Shown: piece after piece, positions 60,299 to 64,000 of the stretch
Layout: each line of letters opens with the position of its first letter
Numbering within the stretch: the stretch's first letter is position 1
Origin: Acidobacteriota bacterium
GTDB taxonomy: Bacteria; Acidobacteriota; Blastocatellia; UBA7656
DNA length: 64,000 nucleotides
Direction: 5' to 3'
Assembly: GCA_038040445.1 (NCBI GenBank)
Contig: JBBPIG010000016.1
Location: 1-64,000, forward strand
Made by a program: the position numbers and the translations under genes
The notes under the pieces: model-generated
What the model was told of the DNA's origin: nothing
The model's database searches: none
What the model saw: the letters and a program-made list of their open reading frames with translations, nothing else

Positions 60299-63037
60299 CT
60301 ACAGGGTTATCGTGAAGGCGTTCGAGCCCACACTCTCCGATGTAATCACTTGAATGCTGTTTTCACCCGCCCTGAGACCGAGTTTCTTCATCTTGCCTGT
60401 GAGCCTGATAGAAATGTCGGAGCTACTGGCGATGCGAATGCTTCTGTCTTCGCTGTTGATGATCACGCTCGGCGACTCACCGAAACCTGTGCCGTCGATT
60501 GTTAGTTGTTTCTTTCCATCAAACCTTATCGAGGTGATCGCCGGTCGCGCATTCGCCGTCAGTTCGAATGCGCCGCGCCCATAGGTCGCAACCTGAATCA
60601 GCCCGTTCTTATCCGCGGAAAAATCATGCACGACTACTGGCGGCATTCCGCGGTTGAACGAACGCCAGTCAGCGCCTCGTGTGGTCGAGCGAAAGACTCC
60701 GATGTCCGTTCCAAGGTAAATCGTATTGGAATTCGCCGGATCGATCAGCAACGTGCTAGCCGGCACATCCGGAAGACTGCCGCTTATGTCGGTCCACGTA
60801 TCACCGGTGTCGGTGGTCCTGAAGACGTGTCCCGAGTTGAACCCGGAAACTGTCAGGTAGGCACTCGCCGGGTTCCCCGGATCAACCTTGATGCTGGTAA
60901 TCGAGCGGTCGGGCAGCCCGCGAGTAATCTCATCCCAGCTTCGCCCGCCATTCGTACTCACCATCGCGCGGCCTTGGACCGAGCCGGTATAGATGACGTT
61001 GGTGTTCGACTCGGCGACGGCGATTGCGGACAAGACATCTCGACCTGCATCGGTGATGCCTTTGGTCAGGTCTAAAAAGCCGGCGGGGGCGAACCACGAG
61101 TCCCCGAGGTCCGCACTTATGAACAGCCGCCACGTTCCGAAATAGAGCGTCGCGTCAACTGCGTTGCCTTCGAACGGCGGATAGAATGCGATGCGCGGGC
61201 TATCGAACGGCTCGCCAAACGCGAAGTTGGATCCTATCTGAGCGTTGAAGGTCCGGCCGTCATTGACGAAGCGAAATATATCGCCGCGAACGTAAGTCAG
61301 GAAGACTATGCTTGGATCGAGCGGATCGATGACCGAGTGCCCCCCGTCTCCGCTTGATATCTCAGACCAGCTCGTAGAGTCTCCTGATCGCTGCTGAGTC
61401 CCGTTGTCTTGAGTGCCGCCGTAGGTGATCGCCGGATTGGTAGGATGCAGAGTGATGCCTACAAACTGAGTGAGCGTCAACGTCGAGTTCAGCGCTTGAA
61501 ATGTTTCGCCCCCGTCGGTCGTCTTCGAAACGCCGCCGTCGTTGCCGAGATAGAATTCATTCCCGCCCGCGGGAGAGAACCCAAGCGCGTGTTGATCGGC
61601 GTGAGTCTTTGAGCCGCCGGGCGCATATTCAAAGATGCCGGCGCCGCCGTCGTAAAAGTTGAGCGTCAGGTTTCTCCAACTATCGCCTCCGTCGGTGCTC
61701 CTGTAGACGTCGCGCGAGCCGATGTAGATTGTGAGCGCATCGCGGGGGTCGGCAACAAGATAGGTGTTGTAGCCGAGTTGCGCGATATCGATTGTTGCAA
61801 GGTTGCGCTCGCTCCACGAGGCGCCCGCGTCGGTGCTGACCCTCAGGTGAGCTTCGGGGTTAGTTCCAACAAACCCGCCGAAGTAAACATAGATCGAATG
61901 CGGATCAGCGGGACTCACTGCAACTCTGATATCGCGGCGCTTGGTCAGCTCATATTGTGCCGTGAAAATGCTCGCCCAGGTGTTCCCAGCGTCGGTCGAG
62001 CGATAAAGGCCAAACGCAGGATCGACGTCTTTATCGATGCGAGAAAGACCCGCGTAAATAGTTTGCGAGTTGGCCGGATCAATCGTCACGTCACGAGCCG
62101 CGCCGGCAAGGGCTCTGGTCCAGGTGACTCCGCCATCGCTCGATATGTACACACCGCTCGCCGTGATCTTGTCGGCCGATACCTTCGAGTACTGCGCTAG
62201 GTAGACGCGATTCGGATTAACCGGATCGATCTCGAGCTTGGCGATCGTGCCCGGCGATGGAAGCGACTTGTTGCTGAGTCTAATCCACGTTGCCCCCGCG
62301 TCGGTCGACTTCAACACCCCGCTTCCGAGATAGCCGAGCTTGGTATCTCCCATCCCGGCGTACACTATTGAGGGGTTGCTCTTCGAGAAGGCGAGTGAGC
62401 CAACTGCCAAATCTACTTGATCGTCGGAAACCGGGACGAAGCTGCTGCCACCGTCCGTGGAGCGCCATATGCCGCCGGTCGAACTGCCGATCAACACCAG
62501 TTGCGAGTTCGCGGGGGACACGCCGACTGCGTTGACTCGTCCGCTTGTAAGCCCCCAGGCGTTGTACCAGGCGGAAACGGTTGGCGAAGGCCCGATTGCA
62601 CGCCAGCTCTGCGCTGCCTGCGGGACGAATACGCTATTGAGGTGATATTCCGGCTGTGACTCCCACGCTTTCAGTCGCGCGTCGGGCGGGATCTTATTTG
62701 CGGGATACGTGCGCTGAAATGTAAACCAGTCGCTGCGGCCTTCCTGGTCTTCATCGAGGCCGGGTCCCGGCTCTGGTTCTGTCGCTGCTCGAACAAGCGA
62801 TGTGCCGGGCCGCAAGCCGGGCAGGTGAAACAGGCTCTGGAAGTTGGTTGCAAGAACTCGCGTCGTCCGCTGCGTTCGTTCAACCGAGTGAGCGGTCGTA
62901 ACAATGGCCGGCGAAGCTGAAAGCCGAAAGCCGCCCGACGCTACCGCGAGCGTGCAAGCCGCGAACAGCACTGCTTGCCGCGCCACGCGGCGATGAGAAG
63001 ACGGGAAACGCAGCCTGGTTGTTGGTCGCCTCAGCAT
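60299..63037 (-). CDS. Large exported BNR/sortilin-type beta-propeller with IPT domain
   Basis: A 912-residue exported protein (signal peptide ~residues 20-45; ATG 63037 preferred over GTG 63040). Most of it is Asp-box (BNR) repeats of the form S-DGG-TW, for example WRSTDGGSSFVPV, LKSTDAGATWIRL and FRTTDTGDTWTDI, building a large VPS10/sortilin-like propeller. The last ~85 residues (ARPAITSIRFDGKKQLTIDG onward) form an IPT/TIG immunoglobulin-like domain. Such proteins are surface or secreted and occur widely as glycosidase-like or adhesion factors. No catalytic residues of sialidases are evident. Confidence 0.92.
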   Translation of the reverse strand: MLRRPTTRLRFPSSHRRVARQAVLFAACTLAVASGGFRLSASPAIVTTAHSVERTQRTTRVLATNFQSLFHLPGLRPGTSLVRAATEPEPGPGLDEDQEGRSDWFTFQRTYPANKIPPDARLKAWESQPEYHLNSVFVPQAAQSWRAIGPSPTVSAWYNAWGLTSGRVNAVGVSPANSQLVLIGSSTGGIWRSTDGGSSFVPVSDDQVDLAVGSLAFSKSNPSIVYAGMGDTKLGYLGSGVLKSTDAGATWIRLSNKSLPSPGTIAKLEIDPVNPNRVYLAQYSKVSADKITASGVYISSDGGVTWTRALAGAARDVTIDPANSQTIYAGLSRIDKDVDPAFGLYRSTDAGNTWASIFTAQYELTKRRDIRVAVSPADPHSIYVYFGGFVGTNPEAHLRVSTDAGASWSERNLATIDIAQLGYNTYLVADPRDALTIYIGSRDVYRSTDGGDSWRNLTLNFYDGGAGIFEYAPGGSKTHADQHALGFSPAGGNEFYLGNDGGVSKTTDGGETFQALNSTLTLTQFVGITLHPTNPAITYGGTQDNGTQQRSGDSTSWSEISSGDGGHSVIDPLDPSIVFLTYVRGDIFRFVNDGRTFNAQIGSNFAFGEPFDSPRIAFYPPFEGNAVDATLYFGTWRLFISADLGDSWFAPAGFLDLTKGITDAGRDVLSAIAVAESNTNVIYTGSVQGRAMVSTNGGRSWDEITRGLPDRSITSIKVDPGNPASAYLTVSGFNSGHVFRTTDTGDTWTDISGSLPDVPASTLLIDPANSNTIYLGTDIGVFRSTTRGADWRSFNRGMPPVVVHDFSADKNGLIQVATYGRGAFELTANARPAITSIRFDGKKQLTIDGTGFGESPSVIINSEDRSIRIASSSDISIRLTGKMKKLGLRAGENSIQVITSESVGSNAFTITL

Positions 63038-63120
63038 CACACAGAATCCTGGTTGGTCAGAATTGGCAGCGAGTTACGCCACAGTGCGAAAGCATAATCT
63101 CGATGCGGGGGCGTTTCAAT

Positions 63121-64000
63121 CTAATTCGCGGCTTCGGCAGATTCGACCGCCGGAGCTTGCGTGGCCGATTCGTGCATCCAGCGACGCAGCTTCTCCATGT
63201 CTTTGGTGACGGTTCGCGACCCGGCGAATAGCACCAGCCCCAGCAACACGCCGAGCACCGGAATGACGTACAACGCCGAGTGCAAGCCCTGGGACGCAAA
63301 CGGTCTCAGCGCTTCAAAGCTGGTATCGGTTACGCCGGCGGCTAATGCCGCGGTGCTGGTGAAATGACTGCTTAAGATCCCCATACCTATTGGACCGAGC
63401 GACGCGCCCAGCACGTACATCGCAAAGAAGTACAGCGCCATCGCCGTCCCTCGAAGCGACGGCTCGATTACGTCTTGAATTGTCGAGTAGACCGTCGAAT
63501 AGTAGACGTACATCGAAGCCATGCCCAACCCTGCCAGGATCGTGAAGCTAACCATGTCTCCGACTGGAACGCCGAGTCCGAAATACATCAGCGGAACCGA
63601 GATGAATATCGCGACCGCGCCGACGATCAATCGCCCGTTCGGCTTCCGCCTCATGATGCTGTCGCCGAGCATCCCGCCAAGAATGAGACCGGGTATCCCC
63701 GAAAGCCCGTACACCACCATCGATATCATCCCTGCGTCGAATTTGTTGAGATGATGCACCCGTTGGAGAAACGACGAGAGAAATGTTCCGATCGCATACA
63801 TATTGAAGTTGTGCAGCGCGCCCGACGCGATGAGCCACCACATCGTCGGGATCGATAGCACGAGGAGGTAAGGCGAGCCCTCGCGCTTTGCTCCGCTGAT
63901 GTTGTGCAGCTCAGACGCCCCGCGCTTCGGTTCGTGAACGAACAACGCAAGCACAGCACAGATCAATCCAGGAATTCCGGCGATGTAAAATGCGGGCCGC
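63121..64000 (-). CDS. MFS transporter, 5' end beyond the window
   Basis: A major facilitator whose reading frame stays open to the window edge, so the N-terminal part is missing. The 293 visible residues contain about six to eight helices, with loop motif GLSGIPGLILGGMLGDSIMRRK and TSFEALRPFASQGL. The pattern resembles spinster/oxalate-type MFS members. The C-terminus is charged (RRWMHESATQAPAVES). It ends 83 bp after the start codon of the BNR protein, in the same direction. Confidence 0.88.
   Translation of the reverse strand, partial: RPAFYIAGIPGLICAVLALFVHEPKRGASELHNISGAKREGSPYLLVLSIPTMWWLIASGALHNFNMYAIGTFLSSFLQRVHHLNKFDAGMISMVVYGLSGIPGLILGGMLGDSIMRRKPNGRLIVGAVAIFISVPLMYFGLGVPVGDMVSFTILAGLGMASMYVYYSTVYSTIQDVIEPSLRGTAMALYFFAMYVLGASLGPIGMGILSSHFTSTAALAAGVTDTSFEALRPFASQGLHSALYVIPVLGVLLGLVLFAGSRTVTKDMEKLRRWMHESATQAPAVESAEAAN

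Overview
The window looks like a chromosomal segment of a GC-rich, Gram-negative, non-phototrophic bacterium. Gene content (PrkA/YhbH/SpoVR operon, DUF1028, CHAT-TPR protein, BNR-propeller secreted protein, many Sec- and Tat-exported proteins) and the abundance of short palindromic or tandem intergenic elements point to Acidobacteriota, most likely a Blastocatellia-type lineage. That placement is inference: there is no rRNA or other marker gene here. Almost every gene is intact and codon use looks uniform, so this is mostly core chromosome with scattered accessory or decaying loci rather than one mobile island.

Layout. 1-3.4 kb: a rho-independent terminator, two tiny overlapping genes (winged-helix-like; membrane zinc ribbon), then on the minus strand a TIR-domain gene followed by a BchH-like chelatase gene that lacks its C-terminal part. 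3.6-9.8 kb: a secreted protein, a GAF/PAS sensor with a histidine-kinase H-box but no ATPase domain, and a penicillin-acylase-type Ntn hydrolase. 9.7-13.5 kb: a decayed gene, a small coiled-coil gene, a Tat-exported intradiol dioxygenase, and a phosphotransferase/histidine-phosphatase pair. 13.8-16.5 kb: DUF1028, response regulator fused to an RsbW-type ATPase, and ornithine cyclodeaminase family. 16.5-22.4 kb: monoglyceride-lipase-like hydrolase, two cupredoxins, FAD oxidoreductase, PAP2 protein, RlmB, and a phosphoglycerate-mutase remnant.

22.5-32.6 kb: a TPR-CHAT protease-like protein with both catalytic residues and a 237-residue downstream partner, divergent from an alkaline phosphatase-TPR-SagB operon. 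32.7-39.4 kb: truB, then prkA-yhbH-spoVR, with a small gene and a frameshifted retropepsin-like gene lying between prkA and yhbH. 39.4-47.1 kb: S1/P1 nuclease, membrane protein plus exported LanC-like protein with a ProcM-type CCG motif, SRPBCC-like protein, geranylgeranyl-reductase-family protein, MFS exporter and CopD-like protein. 47.5-52.4 kb: a copper cassette of Tat-exported multicopper oxidase, SCO copper chaperone and seven-blade propeller. 52.6-64 kb: EF-G-II-like GTPase, thioesterase, class IV aminotransferase, CoA-binding protein, several exported proteins (TPR/EF-hand, double heavy-metal-binding domain, DUF6438, large BNR propeller) and a truncated MFS gene at the edge.

The genes suggest an aerobic heterotroph with a copper-rich envelope (cupredoxins, multicopper oxidase, SCO, HMBD, CopD-like) and stress/starvation signalling (PrkA system, GAF/PAS sensor). 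Best candidates for something undescribed are the CHAT gene with its unknown partner, the protease module inside the prkA operon, the orphan RiPP-type enzymes (SagB, exported LanC-like), and the TIR/truncated-BchH pair. At least five families of palindromic or tandem intergenic elements recur; one supplies the stop codon of a gene. No tRNA, rRNA, CRISPR, IS or prophage was seen.
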